NCBI RefSeq assembly: GCF_020181595.1
Contig: NZ_CP084028.1
Location: forward strand, 2,241,193 to 2,305,192
DNA length: 64,000 bases
Reading direction: 5' to 3'
DNA from: [Mycobacterium] vasticus
Lineage (GTDB): Bacteria > Actinomycetota > Actinomycetes > Mycobacteriales > Mycobacteriaceae
This document shows positions 52,102 through 62,945 of this stretch, one piece after another. The notes below the pieces were generated by a model. It searched no databases. It worked only from the letters and a program-made list of their open reading frames with translations, and was not told where the DNA came from. Made by a program: the position numbers and the translations under genes. Each line of letters begins with the position of its first letter. The first letter of the stretch is position 1.

Positions 52102-52812
52102 GTGGTCCATACTAGCACCGCCCACGAAGTCCTCACCGCCGTCTTCCAGGTTGGCGACCTCGAGACGCGCCGCCCCCGACTGAAGGTCCTGCTGTGGCAA
52201 CGGGCCAGAGAACCCCAGTCCGGACGGTGGTCCCTGCCCGGTGGACTCCTTCGTCACGACGAGGACGTCACCGCCTCGGCGCGGCGCCAACTCGCCGAGA
52301 AGGTCGACCTGCGTGAGATCGCCCACCTGGAGCAACTGGCTGTGTTCTCCGACCCAGCCCGCGTTCCCGGCATGCGCACCATCGCCTCGACCTTCCTGGG
52401 CCTGGTGCCCTCGCCGGCCGACCCGGAACTGCCCGGCGACACCCATTGGCATCCCGTCGACGAACTTCCCCCGATGGCGTTCGACCACGCGCCGATGGTG
52501 GCCCACGCACACAGCCGCCTGGTCGCCAAGATGTCCTACACGAACATCGGATTCGCCTTGGCCCCAACAGAATTCATTCTGTCCACGCTGCGCGACATCT
52601 ACAGCGTGGTACTCGGACACCAAGTCGACGCCACCAACCTGCAGCGGGTGCTGGTACGCCGCGGGGTGATCATTGCCACCGGCACCACGGCACGCTCCGG
52701 ACGCAGTGGCGGCCGGCCCGCGGCCCGCTACCGGTTCACCGAGTCCCAACTCCGGGTGACCGACGAATTCGCGGCTCTGCGGCCCCCAGGGTGGGTCGGA
52801 CTGGAATCTTAG
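52102..52812 (+). CDS. nrtR: NrtR, Nudix-related transcriptional repressor of NAD synthesis
   Basis: Represses nad genes and in related systems is released by ADP-ribose. The 236 residues form an N-terminal Nudix-like domain and a C-terminal winged helix (about 150-225, [33 protein letters not shown]). The Nudix box (47-69) is degraded: the REUXEE core reads RQLAEK, so catalysis is not expected. The GTG abuts the operator palindrome and lies 7 bases after TATAAT, meaning a leaderless message. Corresponds to Rv1593c. Confidence 0.93.
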   Translation: MVHTSTAHEVLTAVFQVGDLETRRPRLKVLLWQRAREPQSGRWSLPGGLLRHDEDVTASARRQLAEKVDLREIAHLEQLAVFSDPARVPGMRTIASTFLGLVPSPADPELPGDTHWHPVDELPPMAFDHAPMVAHAHSRLVAKMSYTNIGFALAPTEFILSTLRDIYSVVLGHQVDATNLQRVLVRRGVIIATGTTARSGRSGGRPAARYRFTESQLRVTDEFAALRPPGWVGLES

Positions 52813-52837
52813 TGGGTTCTTAAGTCACAATGCCCCG

Positions 52838-54163
52838 ATGGACTTCGACAGCTTGGCCCGCACGTCCTCTGTCGACTGGATCGGGCAGGCAGCCCACCAG
52901 CCGCTGCAGCCCGGCGCCCGCGCCGAGCTGCCGGACCAGGATCCGTTCTACGAGCCCCCGGCCGGCTTCGAGCACGCCCAGCCCGGCACGGTTCTGCGCT
53001 CCCGCGACGTCGAGCTGGCATTTCTGGGGCTGATCCCCCAACAGCTGCAGGCCACTCAACTGCTCTACCGCACCACCGACCGCAACGGTGTGCCGCACGC
53101 GACGGTGACCACGGTGCTGGTGCCCGCAGGGCGTGACCGCAGCCGCCCGGGTCCGATCGTGTCCTACCAGTGCGCGATCGACGCGGTGGACGGCCGCTGT
53201 TTCCCGTCCTACGCGCTGCGCCGCGGAGCGCGGGCCTACGGCTCCTTCACCCAGTTCGAATTGTTCCTGATCGCCGCGATCGTGGCCCAGGGCTGGGCGG
53301 TGTCGGTTCCCGACCACGAGGGCCGCGACGGCCACTGGGGCGCGCCCTATGAGCCCGGCTACTGCGTGCTCGACGGGGTACGTGCGGCACTGGGCTGCGA
53401 ACAGCTGGAGCTGGCCGCCGACTCCCCCATCGGATTGTGGGGCTACTCCGGTGGCGGCCTGGCCACCGGTTGGGCCGCCGAGGTCTGCAGTGCCTACGCG
53501 CCTGAGCTCAACGTGGTGGGTGCCGCTCTGGGCTCCCCGGTCGGCGACCTGGGTAACACGCTGATGCGGCTGAACGGCTCGTTCTGGTCGGGTCTGCCGG
53601 CCACCATGATCGCGGCGCTGGCGCGCACCTATCCCGATCTGGCCGCGGTCATCGACGAGCACGCCACCGTCGACGGGCGGGCCCTGCTGCACTCGCTGGA
53701 GTCGACGACCACCGCCGCCGCGGTGCTGCGCTTCCAGCACCGCAGCCTGAGCTCCTACATCGACCAGCCGCTGGAACAGCTGATCGAGACGCCGGCTGTC
53801 CAGCACGTCTTCGAAGACACCCGGCTGGGCGGGTCCGTACCCGCTCCCCCGATGCTGATGGTGCAGGCGATCTACGACGAAGTGATCTCGGTCCACGACA
53901 TCGACACGCTCGCCGCGACGTACGCCGCCGGTGGTGCGCGGTTGACCTACCACCGCGATCTGTTCAGCGAGCACATCCTGCTGCACCCGCTGTCGACGCC
54001 GATGGTGCTGTCCTGGATGGCCGACCGGTTCGCCGGCCGGCCGGTGCCGGAGACCGTGGTGCAGAAGGAATGGCCGACGCTGTTGAACCCCAAGACCTAC
54101 CTGGGCCTGGCCCGATTGGGCCTGGTGGCGGTGCGGGTCATCACCGCCCGCGCGCTGCGCTGA
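52838..54163 (+). CDS. Secretory-lipase-family alpha/beta hydrolase (Rv1592c-like)
   Basis: A 441-residue hydrolase of the LIP family (fungal-type secretory lipases). The nucleophile elbow is [14 protein letters not shown], the oxyanion tyrosine region is [12 protein letters not shown], the acid lies in [12 protein letters not shown] and the His in [12 protein letters not shown]. Despite the family name no N-terminal signal peptide is visible. It sits after nrtR in the place of Rv1592c, a lipolytic enzyme. Its tail overlaps the convergent DUF2567 gene by 23 bases. Confidence 0.87.
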   Translation: MDFDSLARTSSVDWIGQAAHQPLQPGARAELPDQDPFYEPPAGFEHAQPGTVLRSRDVELAFLGLIPQQLQATQLLYRTTDRNGVPHATVTTVLVPAGRDRSRPGPIVSYQCAIDAVDGRCFPSYALRRGARAYGSFTQFELFLIAAIVAQGWAVSVPDHEGRDGHWGAPYEPGYCVLDGVRAALGCEQLELAADSPIGLWGYSGGGLATGWAAEVCSAYAPELNVVGAALGSPVGDLGNTLMRLNGSFWSGLPATMIAALARTYPDLAAVIDEHATVDGRALLHSLESTTTAAAVLRFQHRSLSSYIDQPLEQLIETPAVQHVFEDTRLGGSVPAPPMLMVQAIYDEVISVHDIDTLAATYAAGGARLTYHRDLFSEHILLHPLSTPMVLSWMADRFAGRPVPETVVQKEWPTLLNPKTYLGLARLGLVAVRVITARALR

Positions 54164-54770
54164 CGCCGAGTCCCGCCGGCGGCGAAGGCTCGGGCGGGTA
54201 GCCGCCGAGGTCGTCGCGGGTGCACCAGGTGGCGCACAGCCCGTACACCAGGGCCCCGGCCGCGGCCGGCAGCAACAACGTGGCAGCGATCTGTAACGGG
54301 GTGTGCCCCAAGAACACCGGTGGCCCTTCGGCGATGTAGTGGACGCGATGTTCGGGTGTCACCGGGGCGGTGTCCACGTCGATGACGCCGTAGCGCTGCA
54401 GCACCAGCCGGTGGCCGACCAGGACCGCAAGACCGGCCGCCGCGATCAGGCCCGCCGACAGGCCCGCGATCATTCCCGGGCCGCGGTGGGCCCGCCACTG
54501 CCAGGCGAGCGTCGCGGCCACCACCGCCACCACTCCCAGCAGGGCCAGCAGCAGAACCGGTGCGACGAAAAGGTTTTCGGCTTCGCTGCCCAGATAGGCC
54601 TGCACGCGCTCGCCGCTGCGGGTCAGTGCCACCACCCCGTGCGCCGAAGGAGCGATCCATGCCCACAACGCGCCCACGGGCGGTCCGGCGAGCCCGAGCC
54701 CGGCGGCCATGACGCCGGCGGCACGCAAACGCGTGATGCGCGGCGCCGGGCGTTCCGGTGTGTGCGCCAC
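54141..54770 (-). CDS. DUF2567 membrane protein in the bioB operon (Rv1591-like)
   Basis: A 209-residue protein with four transmembrane segments (about 16-36, 70-92, 98-120 and 170-190). The external loop between the last two holds [29 protein letters not shown]. The GTG at 54770 overlaps the bsaP stop by one base (TAGTG), so translation is coupled to bsaP and bioB. Function unknown; linkage to bioB and bsaP is shared with H37Rv and invites a link to biotin. Confidence 0.82.
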   Translation of the reverse strand: MAHTPERPAPRITRLRAAGVMAAGLGLAGPPVGALWAWIAPSAHGVVALTRSGERVQAYLGSEAENLFVAPVLLLALLGVVAVVAATLAWQWRAHRGPGMIAGLSAGLIAAAGLAVLVGHRLVLQRYGVIDVDTAPVTPEHRVHYIAEGPPVFLGHTPLQIAATLLLPAAAGALVYGLCATWCTRDDLGGYPPEPSPPAGLGVSAARGR

Positions 54771-55012
54771 TACCGGGCTGCCAGCTCCGCCGAATCCACC
54801 TGGCCGTGCCGGGAGCACTTCGCCCACCAACCGTTGGGCCGGATCTGGACCGCCATCTTGCGGCCGCAGGCGGCGCAGAACCGGGGCGGGCGCAATGCGA
54901 GTTGTGCGGCGGTCTGCGGCACCGGGCGGTCGTCGTCACCGATCAATGCACCGTTGTGCACGTTGTAGACGCCGGCCCCAACCAGCTCCGGCAGTTGGGT
55001 GGCCATGCTCAC
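54770..55012 (-). CDS. bsaP: Biotin synthase auxiliary protein BsaP
   Basis: A short protein (80 residues) of the Rv1590 family, reported as an auxiliary factor that supports BioB in actinobacteria. The C-terminal half has C46-A-A-C49 and C66 in [11 protein letters not shown], which could hold a metal or Fe-S cluster. The GTG at 55012 overlaps the bioB stop by 4 bases (GTGA); an internal ATG two codons later is an alternative. The assignment rests on family, size and operon position. Confidence 0.87.
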   Translation of the reverse strand: MSMATQLPELVGAGVYNVHNGALIGDDDRPVPQTAAQLALRPPRFCAACGRKMAVQIRPNGWWAKCSRHGQVDSAELAAR

Positions 55013-56046
55013 AGGCTGGCGCTGAGCGCCTTGATCGGCATCTTCAGCTCCTCGAGCATCTCCAGGTCGTCATCGATGGAGCGACCCAGGGTGGTCAGGT
55101 AGTTGCCGACGATCATCGCGTTCGCACCGCCCAGCAGGCTGCGCTTGGCACCCAGGTCACCCAGGGTGATCTCGCGGCCACCGGCGAACCGCAGCGTGGT
55201 GCGCGGCAGCGCCAGCCGGAAGGCGGCGACGACGGACAGCGCCTCGAACGCCGACACCGGCTCCATGTTCTCGAACGGCGTGCCCGGCTGCGGGTTGAGG
55301 AAGTTGATCGGCACGTCGTCGGGGTTCAGCGCGGCGATCTGGCTGGCGAACTCGGCGCGCTGCTCAAGGCTCTCGCCCATCCCGATGATGCCGCCGCTGC
55401 ACAGCTCCATGTCGTTGTCGCGCACCAGCTCCAGGGTTGCCAGCCGCTCGTCCCACTCGTGGGTGGTCACCACGCTCGGGAAGTACGAGCGCGCGGTCTC
55501 CAGGTTGTGGTTGTACTTGTGGACGCCGATCTCTTTGAGCTTCTTGGCGGTACGTGCCGTCAGCAGCCCGAGCGACGCGGCGATCGGAATGTCGATGCCC
55601 TCGGCGCGGATGGCCTGGATACCCTCGTCGACCTGCTTGAGCAACTTGTCGTCGGCGCCGCGCACGGCCGCCACGATGCAGAACTCGGTGGCGCCGGTGG
55701 CCGCGGTGGCCTTGGCGGCCTCCACCAGTTCGGCCTTGTCGAGCCAGACCCCGCGCACCGGCGAGTCGTCGAACACCGCGGACTGCGAGCAGAAGTTGCA
55801 GTCCTCGGTGCAGCCACCGGTCTTGAGGCTGATGATGCCCTCGACCTCCACCTCGGGGCCGCACCAGCGCATCCGGACCTCGTGCGCCAGCTCGAGCAGC
55901 TCGTCGAGCCGGTCCTCGCCCAGGCGCAGCACGGCGAGCACCTGCTCGGAGTCCAGTCCCTCGCCGCGCCCCAGCACCTGCTCGCGGGCTACCGCCAAGA
56001 TGTCGGCGTTGCCGGTGTCGATGCTGGTTGTCGCCGCCTGGGTCAC
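55009..56046 (-). CDS. bioB: Biotin synthase BioB
   Basis: A radical-SAM enzyme inserting sulfur into dethiobiotin. The 345 residues from the GTG at 56046 give M-T-Q-A-A-T, the start of H37Rv BioB, with GGGAG upstream; a GTG five codons earlier is less likely. The radical-SAM cluster cysteines are C79, C83 and C86 ([10 protein letters not shown]). The auxiliary cluster region is at [12 protein letters not shown] with the ligand arginine in LRFAGGRE. The operon continues into bsaP and DUF2567. Confidence 0.96.
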   Translation of the reverse strand: MTQAATTSIDTGNADILAVAREQVLGRGEGLDSEQVLAVLRLGEDRLDELLELAHEVRMRWCGPEVEVEGIISLKTGGCTEDCNFCSQSAVFDDSPVRGVWLDKAELVEAAKATAATGATEFCIVAAVRGADDKLLKQVDEGIQAIRAEGIDIPIAASLGLLTARTAKKLKEIGVHKYNHNLETARSYFPSVVTTHEWDERLATLELVRDNDMELCSGGIIGMGESLEQRAEFASQIAALNPDDVPINFLNPQPGTPFENMEPVSAFEALSVVAAFRLALPRTTLRFAGGREITLGDLGAKRSLLGGANAMIVGNYLTTLGRSIDDDLEMLEELKMPIKALSASL

Positions 56047-56122
56047 GTGCTGCTCCCTCACTTCGTGGATGTGTTCACTGCCGGAACCGGCAGGGGCCTG
56101 CGGGGTGCCGCAGACGCCGACT

Positions 56123-56135
56123 TGAACGCCGTTCA
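56123..56135. promoter_or_regulatory. BioQ operator between bioB and bioQ
   Basis: TGAACGCCGTTCA, a 13-base palindrome with arms TGAAC/GTTCA. On the minus strand the bioB -10 candidate TAACCT (56140-56135) abuts it. On the plus strand TATGGT (56139-56144) lies 6 bases before the bioQ GTG. The same 13-mer but one base occurs at bioF. Confidence 0.8.
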
Positions 56136-56150
56136 GGTTATGGTATCGCC

Positions 56151-56726
56151 GTGCAGCTGCACAAACCTGACGTGGTCGCCGCGGCGGCCGCCATCCTCGA
56201 TGACTACGGCATCGCCGACCTGACGATGCGCCGGTTGGCGCGCGAGCTGAAGGTCAGCCCCGGAGCCCTGTACTGGCATTTCGCCAACAAGCAGCAGTTG
56301 CTGGGCGCGGTCGCAGACCGGGTGCTGGCCGCGGCCCGCACCGACCCGGGCCCCGGCGACTGGCGGTGGCGGATCCAGACCGTGTGCGGGCGGCTGCGCG
56401 ACGCGCTGCTGTCACACACCGACGGCGCCGAGCTGGTGTCGGCGAGCCTGGCCGCCGGTCAGTCCCGCGCCGCCGCCGAGATCGTGGGGCTGCTGGCCGA
56501 CTCAGCCGCCGCAGCGGGCGTGCACCCGGATCACGCCGTGCTGGCCGCACGCACCGTCGTCTACTACGTGCTGGGGTTCACCGCCGAAGAGCAGTCCCGG
56601 CTGCAGTGGGACGCCGCGGGGGCGGCCGGGATCACCCCCGACGCCGACCCGGGCAGCGCCTTCGGGTTCGGGCTGCGGCTGCTGATCGACGGGCTGGCCG
56701 TGCAGGCCGGGATCGCCGTCAGCTGA
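56151..56726 (+). CDS. bioQ: TetR-family biotin regulator BioQ
   Basis: A 191-residue TetR protein. The helix-turn-helix is at about 22-50 ([24 protein letters not shown]). The C-terminal ligand domain has [15 protein letters not shown] and an alanine/glycine-rich end. The GTG at 56151 is 6 bases from TATGGT, suggesting a leaderless message and autoregulation through the adjoining operator. It lies between bioB and bioD, as described for M. smegmatis BioQ, which represses biotin genes. Its end overlaps bioD by 8 bases, tail to tail. Confidence 0.88.
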   Translation: MQLHKPDVVAAAAAILDDYGIADLTMRRLARELKVSPGALYWHFANKQQLLGAVADRVLAAARTDPGPGDWRWRIQTVCGRLRDALLSHTDGAELVSASLAAGQSRAAAEIVGLLADSAAAAGVHPDHAVLAARTVVYYVLGFTAEEQSRLQWDAAGAAGITPDADPGSAFGFGLRLLIDGLAVQAGIAVS

Positions 56727-57399
56727 TCAGCGAGCGCACCCAGGCAGGTGCGAACGCCGCGCCGCTGCGGGCGCCGAACTCCGCGGCCCCCAGCGAACCA
56801 GAGCCCGCCGGCAGCACCGCCCGTAGCGGCGCCAGCCGGGCCAACGCCTCCCGATTGCTCACCGCGGCGTCATCGGGTTGCGCCGGCCAGCTGCCGATCA
56901 CCAGTCCAGCGCACGATAGGCCTTGTCCGGCAAGAGATTCCAACGTCAATGCGGTGTGGTTGAGGGTGCCCAGTTCGGTACCGACCACCACCAGCACGGC
57001 CGCGCCCAGGTCCACCGCCAGATCGCGCAGGGTGACGCCTTCGGCCGCCAGCTCCACCAGCAGTCCCCCGGCGCCCTCCACCAGGGTCAGCCGCCCGGGG
57101 CCGTCGGCCTCGCGGATCAACGCCAGCAGTTCGGCGCGGGTCGGCAGCGCCATGCCGGCGCGGTGCGCGGCGGCCACCGGGGCCAGCGGCTCGGGATAGC
57201 GGCCCGCCCCGAACAGCGCGTTCACCTGCGAGAGTCGGCCGATCTCGGCCAGGTCGTCGTCGCCGTCGGCGGTGCCGGTCTGCACCGGCTTGCACACCGC
57301 CACTTCCAGTCCGAGCGTGCGGGCGCAACCGGCCAGTGCCGCGGTGGCGATCGTCTTGCCGACGCCGGTACCGGTGCCGGTGATCACCAGCACGCTCAC
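56719..57399 (-). CDS. bioD: Dethiobiotin synthetase BioD
   Basis: Closes the ureido ring of dethiobiotin from DAPA, carbon dioxide and ATP. The 226 residues have a P-loop GTGTGVGKT (residues 7-15), KPVQTG with substrate lysine, [12 protein letters not shown] and LVIGSWP. The GTG at 57399 overlaps the bioF stop by 4 bases. Confidence 0.96.
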   Translation of the reverse strand: MSVLVITGTGTGVGKTIATAALAGCARTLGLEVAVCKPVQTGTADGDDDLAEIGRLSQVNALFGAGRYPEPLAPVAAAHRAGMALPTRAELLALIREADGPGRLTLVEGAGGLLVELAAEGVTLRDLAVDLGAAVLVVVGTELGTLNHTALTLESLAGQGLSCAGLVIGSWPAQPDDAAVSNREALARLAPLRAVLPAGSGSLGAAEFGARSGAAFAPAWVRSLIS

Positions 57400-58544
57400 C
57401 TGCGCCGCACCGCCAGGACGTCGGTCAGCACCCGCCGGGCCAGCTCCAGATCGTCGTCGGTCAGCGAGGCGCGCGCGGTCAGCCGTAGCCGCGAGGTACC
57501 CGCCGGGACCGTGGGCGGCCGGAAACAGCCCACCCGAACCCCGGCGTCCAGGCAGGCCGCCGCGGCGGCCACCGCGACCTGCGGGTCGCCGAGAATCACC
57601 GAGACGACGGCGGACTCCGGCTTTTCCGGCACATCGCAGACCTCGGCAAGAGTGCGCGCGTGTCGCAGCACGGCCGCGGCCAGGGACGGCTGGGCAAGCA
57701 AGACCTGCAGTGCGGCCGAGGCGGCTCCCAGCGCGGCCGGCGCCAGGCCGGTGTCGAAGATGAAGGTCCGGGCGGTGTCGATGAGGTGGTCGCGGACCGC
57801 GGCCGGACCCAGCACCGCGCCGCCCTGGCTGCCCAGCGCCTTGGACAGCGTCGTCGTCATCACCACATCCGGTGCCCCGGCCAGGCCGACCTCATGCAGC
57901 AGCCCTCGGCCGCCGTCGCCGCGCACCCCGAGCCCGTGTGCCTCGTCGACGATCAGCAGCGCCCGATGGCGCCGGCACACCTCGTGCAGTTCGCGCAGCG
58001 GGGCCAGCGCACCGTCGGCGCTGAACACCGATTCGGTGAGAACGACGGCACGTTCTTCGCTGCGGCTGCTCAGGGCCGCCTCGACGGCCCCGACGTCGCG
58101 GTGCGCGGTGATCGCCACCCGCGCCTTGGACAGCCGGCAGGCGTCCACCAGCGAGGCGTGGCAGTAGGCGTCGGAGACCACCAGCGACTCCGGCCCCGAC
58201 AGACTGACCACGGCGCCGATGTTGGCGGTGTATCCCGAAGAGAACACCAATCCTGAAGCGGCACCGACGAATTCGGCCAGCCGCTGTTCGAACTCCTGGT
58301 GCAGCGCCGTGTTGCCGGTGACCAGCCGGGACCCTCCGGCGCCACCGCCCCAGGTGCGCAGCGCATCCACTGCGCCGGCGATGACGTCCGGGTGCGTCGA
58401 CAGGCCGAGGTAGTCGTTGGAGGCCAGGTCCAGCTCGGTGGTCACCGCGGGGCGCTCCCGCAGCGAACGGCGCAGGCCGGCCTGTCGGCGCTGCCGCTCC
58501 ACCTCGGCCAGCCAGGCCAGTGGAGACGCATCCGTGCGGGTCAC
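57396..58544 (-). CDS. bioF: 8-amino-7-oxononanoate synthase BioF
   Basis: A PLP enzyme condensing pimeloyl thioester with alanine. The 382 residues have [36 protein letters not shown] and the PLP lysine in [12 protein letters not shown]. The GTG at 58544 follows AAGGAG by 6 bases. It has its own BioQ operator and -10 box in front, although bioA lies just upstream on the same strand. Confidence 0.96.
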   Translation of the reverse strand: MTRTDASPLAWLAEVERQRRQAGLRRSLRERPAVTTELDLASNDYLGLSTHPDVIAGAVDALRTWGGGAGGSRLVTGNTALHQEFEQRLAEFVGAASGLVFSSGYTANIGAVVSLSGPESLVVSDAYCHASLVDACRLSKARVAITAHRDVGAVEAALSSRSEERAVVLTESVFSADGALAPLRELHEVCRRHRALLIVDEAHGLGVRGDGGRGLLHEVGLAGAPDVVMTTTLSKALGSQGGAVLGPAAVRDHLIDTARTFIFDTGLAPAALGAASAALQVLLAQPSLAAAVLRHARTLAEVCDVPEKPESAVVSVILGDPQVAVAAAAACLDAGVRVGCFRPPTVPAGTSRLRLTARASLTDDDLELARRVLTDVLAVRRR

Positions 58545-58566
58545 GCGAGCTCCTTACAACGACTCT

Positions 58567-58579
58567 TGAACACCGTTCA
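58567..58579. promoter_or_regulatory. BioQ operator in front of bioF
   Basis: TGAACACCGTTCA, differing from the bioQ/bioB operator by one central base. Its last three bases are the stop codon of bioA read on the other strand. The -10 candidate TAACCT (58584-58579, minus strand) abuts it, exactly as at bioB, giving a leader of about 28 bases for bioF. Confidence 0.8.
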
Positions 58580-59869
58580 GGTTAAGGCACGCACGGCAGC
58601 GACCATCGCGGCACCGATCTGGGCGACCTGCTCGTCGGTGCAGATGTAGGGCGGCATCGCGTACACCAGGTTGCGGAAGGGCCGCAGCCACACCCCGTGT
58701 GCCAGTGCCGCGGCGGTGGCCACCGGCAGATCCACCGGCTGTTCGCATTCGATGACGCCGATCGCGCCGCAGACCCGGACATCGGCGACGCCGGGCAGCC
58801 CGCGAGCGTCCGCCAGGGCGGCGCGCAGCCCTGCGCTGATCCCGGCGACCCGACCGCGCCAGTCCCCACTGAGCAGCAGTTCGGTGCTGGCCACCGAGAC
58901 CGCGCAGGCCAGCGGATTGGCCATGAAGGTGGGGCCGTGCATCAGGGCTCCTGCCTCGCCGGCACTGATCACGTGGGCGATCTCGGTGCCGCACAACGTC
59001 GCTGCCATCGACAGGTAGCCGCCGGTGAGCGCCTTGCCGATGCACATGATGTCGGGGCTGACGCCGGCGTGGTCGGCGGCGAACAGCTCCCCGGTGCGCC
59101 CGAACCCGGTGGCGATCTCATCGAAGATCAGCAGGACGTCGTGGCGGGTGCAGGCGTCACGCAGGTCGTTCAGATACCGGGGGTCGTGGAAGCGCATGCC
59201 GCCGGCGCCCTGAACCACGGGTTCGACGATGACCGCGGCCAGCTCGTCGGCATGGGCGGCCAGTTGGGTCTCGAACGCGGCGCTGTAGGCCGGGTCGTGG
59301 TCGCTGGGCACCTGCGGGGCGAAAATCTGCTGCGACAGCACGTCGCGCCACAGCGAGTGCATGCCGCCGTCGGGGTCGCAGACGCTCATCGGGGTGAAGG
59401 TGTCCCCGTGGTAGCCGCCCCGCCAGGTCATCAACCGGTGCTTGCCCGGACGTCCGCGGGCCCGCCAGTACTGCAGCGCCATCTTGACCGCGACCTCGAC
59501 CGCCACCGACCCGGAGTCGCTGAAGAAGACGGTGTCCAGGCCGGCCGGGGTGATCTCCACGAGCAGTTGGGCCAGCCGGGCCGCGGGTTCGTGGGTGATG
59601 CCGCCGAACATCACGTGGTTCATGGTGGCCAACTGCGCGCTGATCGTGGCGTCCAGGACCGGGTGGCCGTGACCGTGGATGGCCGTCCACCAGGAACTCA
59701 TGCCGTCGAGCACCTCGGTCGGTTCGCCGTCGAGCACCAGCGTCAGGTGGGGGCCGCGGGCGGCCAGCGCGACGATGGGGGCGGGCGCCCCAGCGCCGAT
59801 CGTGCTGTAGGGGTGCCACAGGTGGGCGGCGTCCAGAGCGCTGATCTGCTCGGGAGGCAACGCGGACAT
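58577..59869 (-). CDS. bioA: Adenosylmethionine-8-amino-7-oxononanoate aminotransferase BioA
   Basis: A PLP transaminase making DAPA with SAM as amino donor. The 430 residues have [51 protein letters not shown] and the PLP lysine in [11 protein letters not shown]. The ATG at 59869 lies 8 bases after TACTGT, perhaps leaderless. No BioQ palindrome was found in front of it, so bioA may be outside BioQ control. Confidence 0.95.
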   Translation of the reverse strand: MSALPPEQISALDAAHLWHPYSTIGAGAPAPIVALAARGPHLTLVLDGEPTEVLDGMSSWWTAIHGHGHPVLDATISAQLATMNHVMFGGITHEPAARLAQLLVEITPAGLDTVFFSDSGSVAVEVAVKMALQYWRARGRPGKHRLMTWRGGYHGDTFTPMSVCDPDGGMHSLWRDVLSQQIFAPQVPSDHDPAYSAAFETQLAAHADELAAVIVEPVVQGAGGMRFHDPRYLNDLRDACTRHDVLLIFDEIATGFGRTGELFAADHAGVSPDIMCIGKALTGGYLSMAATLCGTEIAHVISAGEAGALMHGPTFMANPLACAVSVASTELLLSGDWRGRVAGISAGLRAALADARGLPGVADVRVCGAIGVIECEQPVDLPVATAAALAHGVWLRPFRNLVYAMPPYICTDEQVAQIGAAMVAAVRALT

Positions 59870-60025
59870 GACTGACGACAGTACTGACCGGTGGCGTAAC
59901 CGTTCGGTCACAGGTTGCTCAATATCGCTTCCGCCCGGGCAAATGCGGTCTAAGCGCCGGTAGGCTCTGTTACAGAAGTGACAAATGAGGCTGTCGTGAT
60001 AACGGGGCCGCGAGAGGAGAATCTG

Positions 60026-60664
60026 ATGAAGCGCATCTACGCCACCACGATCGCACTGGCAGCGGCCCTGGCCCCGGCACTGATTGCCGCGCCCGCCCAC
60101 GCCGACCCGCTGTCGCAGACCGGCCAGAACCAGCTCGTCGACCGGGTCATCCAGCGCGCGCTGTCACAGCGCGGGGTGCCCTTCGTCTACGGCGGCGGTG
60201 ACGTCAACGGACCCACCAACAGCGCACGGGCCAGAGCTGCCACCACCCGCAGCGCGTTGACCGACATCACCGGCCGCGCCATCCTGCCGAGCACCCAAGG
60301 CAACCCGCCGGTGCCGGGTAGCGTCACCCCGGGCCTACCAGGCACGTCGCTGGTGCCCAGCGAGGACATGCCGGACACCACCACCGTCGGCTTCGACGCA
60401 TCCGGGCTGATCCAGTACGCGTTCGCCGGTGCCGGGATCAAGATGCCGCGCACCTCCGGCGAGCAGTGCAGCGTCGGTCAGAAGGTGCCGCCCGCACAGG
60501 CCCGTCCCGGCGATCTGCTGTGCTACGGCCCGGGTGGGACCCAGAGCGTCGCGCTGTACCTGGGAAACAACCAGATGATCGAGGGCACCAGCCCCGCGGT
60601 CTCGGTCTCGCCGGCGCGCACCTCCAACATGGTCCCCTACCTGACCCGGGTGCTCAGCTCCTGA
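60026..60664 (+). CDS. ripD: NlpC/P60-like secreted protein lacking catalytic residues (RipD type)
   Basis: A 212-residue protein with a clear Sec signal peptide (1-26, cleavage after A-P-A-H-A). The NlpC/P60 fold occupies most of the rest. The nucleophile position in the D-C-S-G motif reads D124-A125-S126-G127, and the usual histidine before ALYLG is serine (S174), so peptidoglycan hydrolysis is not expected. RipD (Rv1566c) has the same defect and binds peptidoglycan. GAGAGGAG lies 8 bases before the ATG. Confidence 0.9.
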   Translation: MKRIYATTIALAAALAPALIAAPAHADPLSQTGQNQLVDRVIQRALSQRGVPFVYGGGDVNGPTNSARARAATTRSALTDITGRAILPSTQGNPPVPGSVTPGLPGTSLVPSEDMPDTTTVGFDASGLIQYAFAGAGIKMPRTSGEQCSVGQKVPPAQARPGDLLCYGPGGTQSVALYLGNNQMIEGTSPAVSVSPARTSNMVPYLTRVLSS

Positions 60665-60734
60665 CCGTTTGGGCGACGTCACAACGCGCAGAATGCGGTT
60701 TCTCCAGGCAGGTTAGGTAGATTGTCGGGCGATC

Positions 60735-62945
60735 ATGATTGCCCTGGCCCCGCCTCGACCGGCGGTAACACCTGTTGCGGGACCCGCATCCGGGTCGGTT
60801 CCGACGCCCGCGTCGGCGGCCGCGATGGGTACCCGCAAGGAGGGTTTCTACCGACACGACCTCGACGGGCTGCGCGGGATCGCGATCGCGTTGGTGGCGA
60901 TGTTCCACGTCTGGTTCGGCCGGGTGTCCGGCGGTGTCGACGTCTTCCTGGCGCTGTCGGGATTCTTCTTCGGCGGCAAGCTGCTGCGGGTTGCGCTGAA
61001 CCCGGCGTCGTCGCTGTCACCGATACCGGACCTGATCCGGCTGGTGCGCCGGCTGCTGCCCGCGCTGGTTGTGGTGCTGGCCGCGTGCGCGGGACTGACG
61101 ATCTGGATCCAGCCGCAGACCCGCTGGGAGACCTTCGCCGACCAGAGCCTGGCCAGCCTGGGCTACTACCAGAACTGGGAGTTGGCCAGCACCGCTTCGG
61201 ATTACCTGCGCGCCGGTGAAGCGGTCAGCCCGCTGCAGCACATCTGGTCGATGTCGGTGCAGGGCCAGTTCTACCTGAGCTTCCTGCTGCTGATCTTCGG
61301 TTTCGCGTTCCTGTTGCGACGCCCCCTGCGCACCCACCTGCGGTCCGCCTTCGTGGTGCTCATCACGGCACTGACGGTGGCATCGTTCTGGTACGCGATC
61401 GTCGCGCACCAGGCCAACCAGCCTCTGGCCTACTACAACAGCTTCGCCCGCGCCTGGGAGCTGCTGCTCGGGGCGCTGGCCGGAGCCCTGGTCCCCTACA
61501 TCCGGTGGCCGATGTGGCTGCGGAGCGTCGTCGGCACCGTGGCACTGGCGGCGATCCTGAGCTGCGGCGCACTGATCGAAGGCGTCAAGGAGTTCCCGGG
61601 GCCGTGGGCGCTGGTTCCGGTCGGCGCCACCGTGGCCTTCATCCTGGCCGGGGCCAACCGGCACGCGCACCCGAGCACCAACGGCAAACTGCCGTGGCCG
61701 AACCGCTGGCTGGCCGCCGGACCGCTGGTCACGCTCGGCGCGATGGCCTATTCGCTGTACCTGTGGCACTGGCCGCTGCTGATCTTCTGGCTGTCCTACA
61801 CCGGCCACAAACACGCCTCGGTGGCCGAGGGCGCGGCCATCCTGGTGGTGTCGGGTGTACTGGCCTACCTGACCACCCGGCTGGTCGAGGACCCGCTGCG
61901 CTACCGCGCCCCAGCCGGGCCGGGCCCGACACCGGTGCTGAGCATTCCGTGGCGCAAGCCGTCGCCCGGCTGGTGGCGACGCCCGACGATGGCGCTGGGC
62001 TCCACGGTGGTGCTGCTGGGCGTGGCGCTGACCGCGACGTCGTTCACCTGGCGTGAGCACGTAACCGTCCAGCGCGCCAGCGGCAAGGAACTGGTCAAGC
62101 TCAGCAAGGACGACTACCCGGGTGCCCGCGCCCTGATCAAGCATCAGCGGGTTCCCAAGCTTCGGATGCGGCCCACCATCCTGGAGGCCAAGAAGGACCT
62201 GCCGCGCTCGACCCGGGACGGCTGCATCAGCACCTTCACCGACCCGGAGCTGATCAACTGCACCTATGGCGACCCCGAAGCCACCCGTACCGTCGCGCTG
62301 GCCGGCGGTTCGCACGCCGAACACTGGCTGCCCGCGCTGGACATCCTCGGTCAGCGGCACCACTTCAAGGTGGTCACCTACCTCAAGATGGGCTGCCCGC
62401 TGTCCACCGAGAAGGTCCCGCTGATCATGGGCAACAACGCCCCCTACCCGCAGTGCTACCAGTGGGTGGGCAAGACGATGGACAAGCTGGTCGCCGACCA
62501 CCCGGACTTCGTGTTCACCACCGCCACCCGGCCGTGGAACATCAAACCCGGCGACGTGATGCCCGGAACCTACATCGGGATCTGGAAGAAGCTGTCGGAC
62601 AACCACATTCCGATCCTCGGCGTGCGCGACACCCCGTGGCTGGTGCGTGACGGCGACCCGTTCCAGCCGGCCGACTGCCTGGCCTCCGGCGGTGACGCGG
62701 AGTCGTGCGGCATCAAACGCTCCGAAGTGCTCGTCGACCGCAACCCGACCCTGGACTTCGTCACCCGGTTCCCGTTGCTCAAGCCGCTGGACCTCTCGGA
62801 TGCGGTCTGCGACAAGGAGATCTGCCGAGCCATCGAGGGCAACGTGCTGGTCTATCACGATTCTCATCACCTGTCGGCGACCTACATGCGCACCATGACC
62901 GGCGAACTGGGCCGACAGATGGGTACCGCCACCGGATGGTGGTGA
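60735..62945 (+). CDS. OafA-type acyltransferase with SGNH domain (Rv1565c-like)
   Basis: A 736-residue two-part envelope enzyme. The acyltransferase-3 part (about 35-400) has ten or more membrane helices and the active-site motif [22 protein letters not shown], then [16 protein letters not shown]. The external part (about 430-736) is SGNH-hydrolase-like: the first block reads [14 protein letters not shown] with the serine, and the last has [12 protein letters not shown] with the Asp-His pair. Such proteins O-acylate cell-surface sugars. The acceptor is unknown. It overlaps treX by 10 bases. Confidence 0.88.
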   Translation: MIALAPPRPAVTPVAGPASGSVPTPASAAAMGTRKEGFYRHDLDGLRGIAIALVAMFHVWFGRVSGGVDVFLALSGFFFGGKLLRVALNPASSLSPIPDLIRLVRRLLPALVVVLAACAGLTIWIQPQTRWETFADQSLASLGYYQNWELASTASDYLRAGEAVSPLQHIWSMSVQGQFYLSFLLLIFGFAFLLRRPLRTHLRSAFVVLITALTVASFWYAIVAHQANQPLAYYNSFARAWELLLGALAGALVPYIRWPMWLRSVVGTVALAAILSCGALIEGVKEFPGPWALVPVGATVAFILAGANRHAHPSTNGKLPWPNRWLAAGPLVTLGAMAYSLYLWHWPLLIFWLSYTGHKHASVAEGAAILVVSGVLAYLTTRLVEDPLRYRAPAGPGPTPVLSIPWRKPSPGWWRRPTMALGSTVVLLGVALTATSFTWREHVTVQRASGKELVKLSKDDYPGARALIKHQRVPKLRMRPTILEAKKDLPRSTRDGCISTFTDPELINCTYGDPEATRTVALAGGSHAEHWLPALDILGQRHHFKVVTYLKMGCPLSTEKVPLIMGNNAPYPQCYQWVGKTMDKLVADHPDFVFTTATRPWNIKPGDVMPGTYIGIWKKLSDNHIPILGVRDTPWLVRDGDPFQPADCLASGGDAESCGIKRSEVLVDRNPTLDFVTRFPLLKPLDLSDAVCDKEICRAIEGNVLVYHDSHHLSATYMRTMTGELGRQMGTATGWW

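Noticed and set aside
59870..60025. A BioQ site in front of bioA
   Set aside because: The nearest resemblance, AACCGTTCGG, lacks the TGAAC/GTTCA symmetry.
60026..60664. Active peptidoglycan endopeptidase
   Set aside because: The catalytic cysteine is alanine and the histidine is serine, so only binding can be supported.
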